Positions 1 through 9,719 of a stretch of 64,000 nucleotides of DNA are shown here, piece by piece. The DNA is from Sodiomyces alkalinus F11. Taxonomy: Eukaryota > Ascomycota > Sordariomycetes > Glomerellales > Plectosphaerellaceae. The notes under the pieces were generated by a model. That model saw only the letters and a program-made list of their open reading frames with translations. It had not been told where the DNA came from and did not search any database. The stretch is taken from positions 1,995,048 to 2,059,047 of the forward strand of contig NW_021167083.1 in assembly GCF_003711515.1 (NCBI RefSeq). Reading direction: 5' to 3'. How positions within the stretch are numbered: the first letter of the stretch is position 1; every line of letters starts with the position of its first letter. Position numbers and translations under genes: made by a program.

Positions 1-3000
1 CTATATACTTTTAGGAGCCCTACTAAGAGGCCGTTAGAGCCTAATACCGCTTAGGGTTTTATCTTCTTAAGGCGCCCCTATATATCCGCTACGGTGATAC
101 CTTAGCGGACGTCCTACCCCGGGGAGAATTCCACGCCTAAAGGCCTAGGGGTGGTAAGGAGGGGGGGGGGTGAGAAGAACTTCCGGTTTAGGACTTCGGC
201 CTTCTCTACGTGTATGGTTACCGGGTAGTCGTTATCGTCTCGGTATAGTGGTGGCACCGATAAGGGGTCCGGTAATACGCCCCTTTTAGTTCGTGCCTAT
301 TTCTATAGCCGTTAAAAGAGGCTATTATCCTTTCCGGTCGAGTAGAGTAGGTGCCGTTAGTATATCCGCTTCGCTACCGCTATGGCCTTATCTTAGCGCC
401 TCTCTGCTTTTTGGAACTTATCCTATCGGCTCCGGGACTTCCTAGATATATATCTACGGTAAAGGCGCCTTACTTCCTAGGTATGGGCGGTTAGCTCCGC
501 GTTTTACTAAGGGGTGGATAGGCGTTTAGGGGTGCTTCCACGGCGACGCGGCGCGGCCTTATGGGCTATATTCGTAAGGTCTACTATTAGGTTATCTAAT
601 ACTAAGTCGATATCTTCTAGTAATATAAGGGGGCCGGTCTACTATAGCCGCATAACGAGCTAGGGGACCTATAAGGGGTTCAAGTCTTTCTCGACCTAGC
701 GGGGCCCGGCTAAGTCCCGCGGTAGTATTATCGCGGTAATCGGCGAGGTATCTGTCTTTATAAGGATTTAGGCCGTCTATAAGTAATAGTTAGACCCGAT
801 AACAGTCTTATCCGGGCCGCTAAAGTCGTAGCGGAGCCCTTACATTACCTATATAAGGTTAATAGTGCTAGCACGCCGGCCCGGGCAGTACTATATAGTT
901 ATTCCGGGGGGGGTTATTAGGTCAAGATTCTACCGGGTTATAAGGGTAAGTAGGGTATCGGCTTAGGGGTAGTACCGCGGTGGCTATAACTATAGGGGGT
1001 AGTATAGGTTAAAGTCCCCTATAAGGACGTATCGGCCCCGTAGCGGTACCGTGTCGAATATATCTTATAGGGGCGTATTCTAGAGGACCCTAGCTAACTA
1101 ATAGTTCTCTAAGTAAATCGACTAGATTATAAGGGTATTATCTCCAGTTCCAAATATAACCGCGTAGGTATTGCGGTAGGCCCGCTACGTCCACGTGTAT
1201 AGCGGGTATCTCTTATAGATATATAAAAGGGCGCGGCCTCCTTTCTAGATTAGCCGGTATACCCCTTAGGAGGGGTAGGCGGGGCTTTTCGTGAAACTAT
1301 TAAGGCCGGGTTCCTAGATTACTATTATATCGTATTCGGCGCGGTACCGGAGCGGTAGCTCCCGCCACGCCTAACTCCTCCCTATATTCTATCAAAGGAT
1401 ATAGATTTCTATTAATTAGAGAGGGGGGGGGGTTAAGACGACGTGCCCGGTATAACCGGGGTCTAGCTCTAGGGTTCCTACTACGGTGCCTCGCCGGTCC
1501 CGTAAAGGACTATATAGGCGCTTATCGGGCCCGGTATCAGGGAGCCCTTATATCCTTTAGTCCTTTTCGGGGGGCGTCCACGGCCCCTATAAAGGGGCTT
1601 ATCCTAGTCCTAGGCGATAATAATCGGGGAGAAGATCTACGGCTGCCGTGGGTATACCGCTTTAGTCTAACGTGTAATATCGAAATCCCTAGCTCGGTAT
1701 TTATACGCTTCGCGAGTTTTCTCGGCCTTTTTCTTAAGTAGCCGGTATAAGTTATCGAAGGTATCGTGGTCTCCGGTATAGGCGGTATAGCGGCGGGGTT
1801 CGCCGGGTACCGTAGCGTTATAATACCTTAGGCCTTATAGGTACGCCGATTCGGGCTTAGCGTAGTAGCGGTATACCTTCTTTACTACCGGGTAGCCGTT
1901 AGCCGTTAGCCTTATAGCCGAAGTATAGGCACTTATAGTACCTTAGGGGACTAAGGTTAGGATCGTATAGTTCGTAGATATAGCTACCCCTTTTAAAGAG
2001 GAGGGTATTCCGGATAAGGCTTACTACCCTTTCCGGTAAAGCCGATTCGATAAGGAGGAGCGCTACCTTACCGGTATTATAGTAGGGTACTCGCTATTAT
2101 ACCCGGAGGATTTTAGCCTTAGGGTTTATATCTTATAAGGATACTAATAGGTCCTCCTCGGATAAAGCGTTAAGGACCTCCCGGGGGATAGCCTTAGTAA
2201 GCGTAGGGTAAGTTCGCACGGCTAGGGTAGCTCCTTTACTAAAGTCCTTTTTAACCTATTACTCCTTATAGGTAGTCTACTCCTATACCCTTTCGGTAAA
2301 GGTAAGGCAGATATTACCGCTAAGTAGCTTCCGTGCCGCTACGGCGTTATATCGGGTAGTCGTGGCGTTTATAGCTTAAATAATTTCCTTAGGGGTCCTG
2401 GCTCTAAAGGGCTAGTCTTCGGGGAGGGTTCTTTAGCGGACTATTAGCTTCCGATAATACCTAACGGGGATTATTTTAGGGGGGGCGGGGTCCCGCGGCG
2501 GTGCTACCGCGGGTGCTCGGGCTATAATATTAGCCTAAGTCTCTCTTATACCGTTTATTCCTTTTCGGAGTTCTTTAGGGATAACGTAGCGGACAGTTAC
2601 GTATAGGTGCGCTAACAGTATCGTACTGGTATCCTTACGGGTACTAGATATTATAATTACTTCCTCTACTAGCTCTATAACCTGGTTAATCGTATTCCTA
2701 TTAGCTAGTAAGGCCTGAATTTCTGCCCTAATCTTAGTTACTCTCGGTTCCGGGGGGCGCGGAGGTCCCCTTTCGGTCTTATATCGGTTCCGCGCTACGT
2801 CCTGCCACGGGCGGGGGGGGGAGCGCTCGTATTACGAAAAGTGGGTCCGTTACGAATTCTGTATAGTCGAGGTCGGGGCGACGCTATCCCACGACTTTTC
2901 CGGCTATACTATAGCGCCGGTATTACGGTGCCGCTACGATAGTATCCCGGGAGGGAGGTAATGCTTATAATCTCTATCCTAATAGTTTTATCGATTTTGC

Positions 3001-3035
3001 TCTTATTACGCGCCCGTGGTTAATAGGCGTGTCGA
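1..3035 (-). mobile_element. LINE-a copy a1 (non-LTR retrotransposon, 5' part, RIP-degraded)
   Basis: Antisense copy of a Tad/I-like LINE. It matches 38250-41275 (minus) and the reverse complement of 57929-60800 almost throughout, differing mainly by transitions. The 5' end is the right edge: copies a1, a3 and a4 all begin at the same CGACACGCCTATTAACCACG sequence. The 3' part lies beyond base 1. Read on the minus strand, ORF1 occupies roughly 2930-1540. The endonuclease part of ORF2 follows, with its IIQEP-type start near 1310-1330 and the GDFN motif near 1008-1020. Many in-frame TAA/TAG codons make it non-coding. It interrupts a Copia-II integrase fragment that resumes at 3036. A 10-G run sits at 161-170. 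Confidence 0.85.
1540..2930 (-). pseudogene. LINE-a a1 ORF1 remnant (gag-like nucleic-acid-binding protein)
   Basis: Assigned by alignment to the better readable copy a4 (58030-59420). That copy ends in zinc-knuckle-like repeats whose Cys and His positions now read Tyr. The region carries many stops, and no open frame longer than a few dozen codons survives. Its role in LINEs is to bind element RNA in the ribonucleoprotein. Limits are approximate. Confidence 0.5.
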
Positions 3036-3552
3036 TTCTTTAATAGTTGCTTTAATCCTTATAGCCCTCGCCCTTCTCTTAACGATGTCTTTAATCCGTT
3101 CTGCGATGCCGTTTTAATCGTATAAATATAGTACGGACGGCTAGCCTTCTACCCCCTAAGCAGCGAGGAAAGTAACGACTTCTAGGTGTTAGAGTATCTC
3201 GGAATCGGCCCGTAGGATAAATAGCCTAATATGGAATTAGGTCTTAAGCAGGGCAAAAATATCTTTTAATACATAAAGGATAAAGCCTTAGTCTTTTCTC
3301 TATAGGTAGTAACCCTATATATAGCCTATATACACGTCTATAACGAATATATTAGACTTATGTAGGCCTCCTAGCGATTCCGACTCTTCTAGAGAATGAA
3401 AAGTAATAGCTAGGGTCTCTCCGGGCTTTAACGGGTAAAGGGATAGTATCCGCCGGATCTATATAGGCACTTACGATTACCTATATACGGTACAGTTAGT
3501 AGTGCGCGGTCTTTTTATTCTTACCCTCTAAGTAGCGTTAATAATCTTTACG
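3036..3552 (-). mobile_element. Copia-II integrase fragment (truncated on both sides)
   Basis: The reverse complement of this stretch follows 27325-27835 of the complete Copia-II element closely, with shared runs such as CCGGAGAG(G/A)CCCTAGCTATTA and TTCCTCGCTGCT. It represents the middle of the integrase core. The left edge is the LINE-a 5' end at about 3035. The right edge is the start of a truncated LINE-b at about 3552. It is a fossil of an older element cut by two LINE insertions, with no intact frame. Confidence 0.8.
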
Positions 3553-5545
3553 AGAACCTTCTCGACGCAGCAACAGTTAAACAAGTCCTTTTCGACCACC
3601 GAAAAACAGAGCTTATTCACTTCCATCGAAGACGCTCTAAAGAAGACGCCCCTGTTACTATAGAGAGGCATCTAGTTAAACCTACGCTAGGGGCGATTAG
3701 GTGGCTAGGGGTCTGGTTTGACCCTAAGCTATCCTTTAAACCCCACGTCGAAAAACGTCTAAACTCAGCTTCAGGGGCCCTTAACAGGTTAGACAGGCTT
3801 GCTAGCTCGCAGAAGGGCCTTTTCTTTAAGGCCCTAAGGCAGCTATATATAGCTTGTATTGCCTGGCTAGCTCATTTTGGCTCGCAGCTCTGGTGGGACC
3901 CTAAATCACCAAAAAAGCACCTCGTGGACCGCCTAGAACGCCTACAGTACGGCGCTTTAGTCAGGGCCCTAGGGGCTTTTAAGGGGGCCCCTTTAAGGCC
4001 CTTAGAACTCGAAGCAGCAGTTCCCCCAGCGGCGGTTCGGTTAACTAGGTCTAATAGGCTATATGCCTTTAGGACCTTAAAGTTCCTACCGAACCACCCT
4101 ATTAAACGCCAGCTCCTAGGGAGCGAAAACGACGAAGACCTCGCCCGGTTACAGAACCTACTGCCCACCACACAGCTCTATAAACTAGGCCTAGAAATAG
4201 TGGCTCTTGTCGGGTAGTCTTAGGATATTGAGGGTCCTTCGGCTAGGTAGAAGGCCCCCTAGGCTTCGGAACCTATAGCGGACTTAAGACCCTTTTTCCC
4301 ACTTAAAGACCGGCCTAAAGCAGGCACCGACCCTAGCCCTAATACCCTTAATCAGAACACAGCCCACCTCGAAGCCCTTGCTAAAATACAACAAGGCCTA
4401 GGGGAATAGGTTACTGTTTTCTATACCGACGGCTCCCTAGGCCACTACACTAGGCCCCCTATAGGGCCTTTACAGGCTGCAGCCGCTGTTATACAGTGGG
4501 CTAATACCGGAAGGCCCTGTAAAGCTATAGGCTTTAACCTAGGGGCCGCTGCCGAGGTCGCGGACGCTAAATTATACGCTATTCTCCAGGGCCTTTACGC
4601 TGCCCTAGAGCAGACGCCTAGGCCCCTAGAGTGCTATATTTTTAGTGATTCCTAGGCGGCTATACAGAAGCTTCAGCGCACCTTATAGTGGGCTATAGAA
4701 GCTAAAAACCTTATTTCACGCCTTAAACAACTAGGCACTTCGGTCTCTGTCTAGTGGTGCCCCTCGCACGTGGGGATAAAGGGGAACGAACTAGCGGATA
4801 AGGTAGCTAAAGGGGCGTTAAACCCCGAAAAAGCTACTAAATCCGTTAGCTTAGTTACTCTTAGCCACCTAAAACGCCGGGTAAATACAGCCCTTATTTA
4901 AGACTAGAAAACCCTATAGAATTATAGGGAGGAGGAGGAGAAAAAAGGTAAATCGGTTCGATTAGGCCGTCTATATCGGCGACTAGTCTACGATAACCTC
5001 CGTTTCTCCCGAAAACCACTACTCATATAAGGCCCTAGGTTGGTAAAATCGGCTTCTACGCAGTTAAAACCCGGCTTCGGATACCTAAAAACGCACTATA
5101 AAAGGGCCTAAAACTACGCTAACGACCGCTATTCCTCTCCCGGCTCCCCTATACAGGATACAGCACACCTTATTCTTTCCTGCCCTTTTTATAAAGAAGA
5201 ACGAAAAGCCCTGCGGGAAGCCCTAGCAGGCCTACCGCTATCTCTGCCGCTATTATTTAGTACTACAAAAGGAATACAGGCCTTACAGGCTTACCTTCTA
5301 GCTACTAAAATAGCCTCGGCAGAGTGGTATAGGGCGTAAACTACGATTCCTGCGGTCTAGTTATTTTGCTTTGGTTTTTACCTATTAGGTCTTATTAGGC
5401 AGATTATTACAGAGGATCTCCTTTATTTAGTACGCTCTTTTTTTACTATACCTAGCTTCGTATAGCCTCTAGCCCTTAGGGCGATAGGCGCCGCGCCATA
5501 GCTTTAGGGCTGCATACGCGTAATAAATTAAAAACAAAAACAAAA
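3553..5545 (+). mobile_element. LINE-b copy b1 (5'-truncated non-LTR retrotransposon)
   Basis: It aligns from near base 18590 of copy b3 to its 3' end, so it begins inside the C-terminal half of the reverse transcriptase, the usual 5' truncation of LINEs. The 3' end carries an A-rich tail with interspersed C at about 5527-5552. This copy keeps more CA and TG dinucleotides than LINE-a and retains several open stretches, so RIP damage looks lighter. Confidence 0.85.
3560..5338 (+). pseudogene. LINE-b b1 ORF2 remnant: end of reverse transcriptase, RNase H, C-terminal zinc motif
   Basis: A 97-codon frame at 3924-4217 is open; it covers the linker after the reverse transcriptase and starts MDRLERLQYGALVRAL. 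RNase H follows: TDGSLG near 4425, IFSD(S) near 4640, and WCPSHVGIKGNE(L)ADK near 4755-4800. These carry the Asp and Glu residues of a type I RNase H. Near the C-terminus a Cys/His segment (LILSCPFYKEERK around 5170-5210) marks the terminal zinc motif. Stops within the frame are mainly TAG/TAA where Gln or Trp is expected, plus frameshifts. The natural stop is at 5336-5338. The protein would have reverse-transcribed the LINE RNA at a nicked target and removed RNA from the hybrid. It is not functional here. Confidence 0.75.
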
Positions 5546-5602
5546 AAAAACAAATAAGGCTAATAGGGATATATTCCTATATAAATACAGGGAATAGTTT
5601 AT

Positions 5603-5872
5603 ATGAAGAGGAGGCTAATAGTATTAGATTCCGGCTCCGCAGACTTAAGGTCTTCCCGTATACTCTCAGAGCACGGGGGTAATAATAACCGAGATCTTCT
5701 AAACGCCTTATATACCGCCTCGTATACCGCCTTATATACTGCCTCGTATACTACCTTGTATACTGCTTTATTTACCGAAGATACGGTCGAGATCGTCTAT
5801 CCGGCGTTTAAGATACGGCACCTGCGCGAGTACTATATCGAGTACTACGTCGAGTACCCGTGTTATAGTTAA
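5603..5872 (+). pseudogene. Open 89-codon stretch, possible Copia-IV RNase H end
   Basis: An 89-residue open frame starts MKRRLIVLDSGSADL. Its middle is a run of (A/S/T)-LYT-type repeats encoded by a 12-bp minisatellite. It ends with KIRHLREYYIEYYVEY, which is reminiscent of the KH(I)DIRHHFIRE region at the end of Copia RNase H. I do not recognise the N-terminal part. The frame is probably the chance survivor of a decayed polyprotein rather than an independent gene. Confidence 0.3.
5708..5782 (+). repeat. 12-bp minisatellite (about 6 units)
   Basis: Tandem units of the form TATACCGCCTCG, TATACCGCCTTA, TATACTGCCTCG, TATACTACCTTG, TATACTGCTTTA. Units differ mostly by C/T and G/A transitions, as expected if the array arose before or between rounds of RIP. 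Confidence 0.8.
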
Positions 5873-5877
5873 CGGCG

Positions 5878-6378
5878 TGATAGATAGGAGGGACCGACTA
5901 TGGTAAAAGAAGCTAGTAGAAGTCCCGACGGAATATCTAATAGGCTAGTAATTACCGCTATAATAGACTAACGTAGTAACGATCGATATGATAATAAAGG
6001 ATTAGATTAACGCCGTGATAGTAGCAGAAGGATTAACGTTATAACGATTAACGTTACGATAACTAACAATTAACGCCGGGACGATTAACATTACGATAAT
6101 TAATATTACGACGATTAACGTTACGACGATTAACGTTATAATGGATTAACGTAGTAATAGATTTAACGATAATTACGAAGCGTTAGATTAATACTGTAAC
6201 GATTAATAGAGCGATATATTAACGCCGCGACGATTAACGCTATAAGGGATTAAGGATTTAAGCTACGATGCATTAACGCCGTAATAATCGACGACCTTAT
6301 AGATAGGAGGGACCGACTATTATAAAAGAAGCTAGTAGAAGTCCTGACGGCATATCTAATAGGCTTACGATTAACGCC
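5878..6378 (+). repeat. Duplicated ~80 bp segment flanking a GATTAACGTTA-type minisatellite
   Basis: The sequence GATAGGAGGGACCGACTAT and about 65 following bases occur at 5882-5960 and again at 6301-6375, nearly identical. Between them, 5990-6260 is an array of degenerate 14-16 bp units built on GATTAACGTTACGAC. Together they make a locally expanded tract inside the Copia-IV remnant. Confidence 0.75.
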
Positions 6379-6635
6379 GTGATAGATTAGTAATAGTTAC
6401 GTCGTGGAGATTAACGAAGACGCCTTAACGGGCGAGAAGTCTATAATATTTAGAGTCTAGGTAAACGTGGTGTATATACGAGAACGCCTATAGTAATAGA
6501 AGGTAGAGGAGGTCCTAATAGAGTATTTTAGAACGCCCAACGTTGAAATTAAAGGAAGCTACAGAACGATTAAACCGTCGACCTGCTATAAATAGCGTTA
6601 ATAACCTAACTACCGTTATAGCTATTAAGGGTGTG

Positions 6636-6892
6636 TGTCGGATAGGCTATAAGACTAACGGTTACGTAACGGGCACGGATTTAACTAAAGGATTATACCC
6701 TTAGTAATAAGGGTAGACACCTAGAGGATCTTTACTATAGAAATTACGGTAGCAGGAGTTCCCTAATAGTCGAGGATTTAGGAGAGTTATATATATAGAT
6801 CTATAGATTTATATACCTTAATTAAATTAACAGATTAACTGCCCTATTACTAGTCTTCTACGTTATTATTTATAGTTACGCTATATCTGATA
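6636..6892 (+). repeat. Copia-IV 3' LTR
   Basis: It starts TGTCGGATAGGCTATAAGAC after a purine-rich tract (AAGGGTG) and ends CTATATCTGATA. Start, the GGTTACGTAACGGGC box and end parallel the Copia-I LTR (TGTCGAACAG...GGTTACGTAACAGGC...TATCTGACA), so the two families share an LTR ancestor. Only one LTR is in view. Confidence 0.7.
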
Positions 6893-7955
6893 ATTATCAG
6901 ATAGCAAAATTTTACCACTACGCTACAAGGGATATCCTAACGTATTAAGTAGGTAATTTATCTGCCTTATTATCTATTTAATAAAGGTTAGATATTAGAC
7001 TACTAAGAGATAATAGGAGGTTTAGACACGTTAAAGATCTAATATCTACCGATTACTTCTTCCTAAAGGAGGGAGTAAAAGTTACGGGTTAAGATATCGC
7101 GTATAATAGTCTTATATCGAGGAAGGATAGGCCGGGATAAATAAGAAGTTCCTAGTTAGACCCCGGATAGCTATAAAAGGAAGCGCCCAGAGACCTCTTT
7201 TCCTAAGGCGGGTAATAAATAATCTAAGTTTCTGATAGTAATTATTTATAGACTAACCAGTATTCACCTAGGACGTTATAGTTATAAGCTTTTACACTAC
7301 TCCATAATCGGATACCTTGAATATTAGCGTAGAGGGATTACTCCCTAAGCCTATCTAGAATCTAACGGATATATTTTAGTAGTCTTCTAGGCTATTACTG
7401 TAGATAAGGATATTATCTAGGTATATAATATAGATTATACCTATATATCTAGTAAAGGCTTAGTAACTATATTATTAAAAGCTTATTAGGGTATTACCTA
7501 GGCTAAAGGGTATTATAAGGTATTTAAAGTAGCCGTATTTTATACGAAACGTTATTTTCTACTTATCGCCGGTTCTAATACGGAGCTAGTAATAGGTATC
7601 CTTAAGGTCTAGCTTAGTATAGTACTATACCGAGGATAAACGGTCTAAGATCTTATAAATTAGTAGTAATAGGGTATAGTGTTTAATAATTATCTTATTT
7701 GAACCCCTATAATTAATGTAAAGACGTAACTTACTACCCTTTTTAGAGATAAAGAGAGTAAGGGCCCTATTAGGGCTAGATAATAATCGGATCCACCCCT
7801 TACGGATAGTGTCCCAGATATACTAATAGAGGACCCTAAGCTCTTATATAGCTAGTAAGTAGATAAGGCGAAAATGAGCCTTTTCCTTTCCGTTATATTA
7901 ATAATTACGTAGTCTTATTATTAATAGGTAGGGAAATCCTTATAACTTATATAGC
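6893..7955 (-). mobile_element. Gypsy-II reverse transcriptase fragment
   Basis: The minus strand from about 7860 to 7260 reads as a Ty3/Gypsy reverse transcriptase. Near 7840 it has GWIRLLSSPNRA. The LRLYINYRG motif (RLCVDYRGLN in intact elements) lies near 7745, YYTKLDLKD near 7615, and IIYIIYLDNILIYSNS near 7400-7445, where LDN is the catalytic (Y)LDD. A few TAA/TAG stops and shifts interrupt it. The 5' side ends at the LINE-b 5' terminus near 7955. No LTR was recognised. Between 6893 and about 7250 only degraded AT-rich sequence can be seen, possibly the RNase H continuation. Confidence 0.75.
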
Positions 7956-8204
7956 GGGACCTACGTTTTACGCGTAAACGCCCTAAACCACTTAAAACTT
8001 ATATTAATCGATAGCTCTTTTTAAGCTCTATACGCCTATCTATAGCTATATATCGTGCAGGAGCTAATTTAGGCGTATTCTAAGTGCGAAAATGCCTGGA
8101 AATAGGCCTACGGCTCCCCTGCGTATAGGGGAAAAGTCTAACATGGCCCGTGCGCCTACGCTAATAATGTAGCAGGCTTAGCCGCGTAGAGCCGTACCCC
8201 CGAC
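7956..8204 (+). mobile_element. LINE-b copy b2, 5' UTR part (left of a Copia-I insertion)
   Basis: It aligns over its whole length with 14378-14630 of copy b3, starting GGACCTACGTTTTACGCGTAAACG and ending AGCCGTACCCCCGAC. The alignment resumes at 13863, immediately after Copia-I, so these are two halves of one LINE-b 5' region. Confidence 0.85.
8200..8204. repeat. Left TSD of Copia-I (CCGAC)
   Basis: The five bases before the 5' LTR, CCGAC, pair with CTAAC after the 3' LTR (13863-13867). The two differences are C-to-T and G-to-A, consistent with RIP after insertion. The empty-site sequence in copy b3 (near 14620) reads CCGACCTCC. Confidence 0.75.
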
Positions 8205-8408
8205 TATCGAATAGACTATAGTTTTTTCGGTTATATAATAGGCCGGATTACTAAGAGTATAATCCGGGTAGACGCTTATAGAATCTACACTATATAAAAT
8301 ACGGTGGTAGCGTTTCCCTAACGGTCTAAGATAGTAATAATTATATATAATTACCTTTGTCTAATTTTGACCTAGCTTATAACGATTTTAACTACGCTTT
8401 ATCTGATA
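8205..8408 (+). repeat. Copia-I copy 1 5' LTR
   Basis: It starts TATCGAATAGACTATAG (ancestrally TGTCGAACAG, as seen at 52758-52767 on the minus strand) and ends CTTTATCTGATA. It aligns end to end with 13659-13862 and with the LTRs of the other two Copia-I copies. Confidence 0.9.
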
Positions 8409-8624
8409 ATTAAGAGTCTTACGTACTAAGTAAAGATGTACCTATTTTACCTACCCTATTACCTTTACTACTACCGATTTAAGAAGCTATCTAGCTACAC
8501 TGATATCGCGTGTTAATCTATAAATAACTATTAAGATATCGTATCTTAGCCCTATTACGTATAAAACCTATAAGGATTAGGAGCTCTAGCGACGCCTATA
8601 CAAATCGGTTACCACCTATAATAA

Positions 8625-9700
8625 CGTATAGGAGTTTCTCCGCTTAGTCGATCCGACTTAAACCCCCGAGGAGCCTATAATACCGAATTACGACTCTTTC
8701 ACCTTTATAACGTCGAGGCGTACCCCTATATATTATCTTGACCTTACGAACGCCGGCTAAAAGGCGTACGATATCGAAATCACGCGCTAGAAGATCCTAT
8801 AAGCGTAATATAATAGCTACCTAAAGGGAATTAACGCTATACTAACCTAGTAGGTTAATACTATCGACTAAAGCCGTAGGTAACTACTACGAAGAGGTAT
8901 ACATCGTAAGGTATACGAAACCGTTAAACACGATACGGATTAGTACCTAGCCACCCGCTAAACCGATACCCACGAAGATTATATCGAGTATACTTATTAC
9001 CCTACGAATAGCCTTAAGAAGCTCGGGGAGTAGTTAGATAAGTGGTAGCTACTACTATAAAGCTATAAAAATACCGGTTCGAAGCCCGCCACGTATGTAT
9101 AGATTACAGATTTCGTTAAAGATATACGCCCCTATACCGGCCGCGATTAAACTAAGGCCGAGGGACGCCTTATAGATAACTAAGTAGTTATACCCGAAGA
9201 CGTTTATACCCTCGACTAGAAATATATTAATACTAGACTTAAAGACTAAGGAAAACGCGGTAGCCACCACGCTATAGTATTCCCGGTATTATATATCGGA
9301 AGCGAGGAGGGTACAGATATCTTAGAGGACACGGCTAAGCCCCGTAAAAAGGGCGGCCGTAGGAAGAATAAAGCTAAGAATCCCACTACCGCGGTATCTA
9401 TAGCTATACCTTCTACTACTTTAACGAACCGTTCTTCTTCTAAAAAGAAAATCTACCCTCCGATAAGTAGAACCCTGTTAAGTATACGCTACGCCGTATT
9501 ATAATATTAACGCTTATTACTATATCTTTCCGGAGATAGCGTTTAACGGCTAGACACCCTATAAAAGCACTAAAATAAGCGTTAACCGGATCCTTAAATA
9601 CGACCCTGCTATACGCGCGGAAGTAGAAGAACTACGCGCCGTAAAGAAGGTAAAGAAGGACACAGGCCGGGATTCTATATAGCTTAAAGAGGCGTGACTC
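8625..9700 (+). pseudogene. Copia-I copy 1 gag remnant
   Basis: It reads EFLRLVDP from about 8630 and continues, with TAA/TAG stops at presumed Gln positions, to a basic KKGGRRKNKAKNP stretch near 9345-9385. A Cys/His-like segment near 9485-9540 has Tyr at the expected zinc ligands. Gag would package the element RNA in virus-like particles in the cytoplasm. It is followed directly by the protease of pol. The ends are approximate. Confidence 0.6.
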
Positions 9701-9719
9701 GCCCCTAGTAGTGTCTCCC

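Larger units (their letters stand above)
5556..6892 (+). mobile_element. Copia-IV 3' end with 3' LTR (truncated LTR retrotransposon)
   Basis: The stretch before the LTR (about 6405-6600) resembles the extreme C-terminus of the Copia-I polyprotein at 13400-13560: the GEK..IF..QV....IRERLQ pattern occurs in both. A 257 bp LTR follows (6636-6892). The element is 5' truncated: its left part is replaced by LINE-b b1. It contains two minisatellites and a duplicated ~80 bp segment (separate entries), which have expanded the region between the presumed RNase H end and the C-terminus. Confidence 0.65.

Noticed and set aside
3872..4171. 99-codon minus-strand frame overlapping the LINE-b ORF2 piece
   Set aside because: It is antisense to a recognisable LINE-b protein segment (3924-4217).
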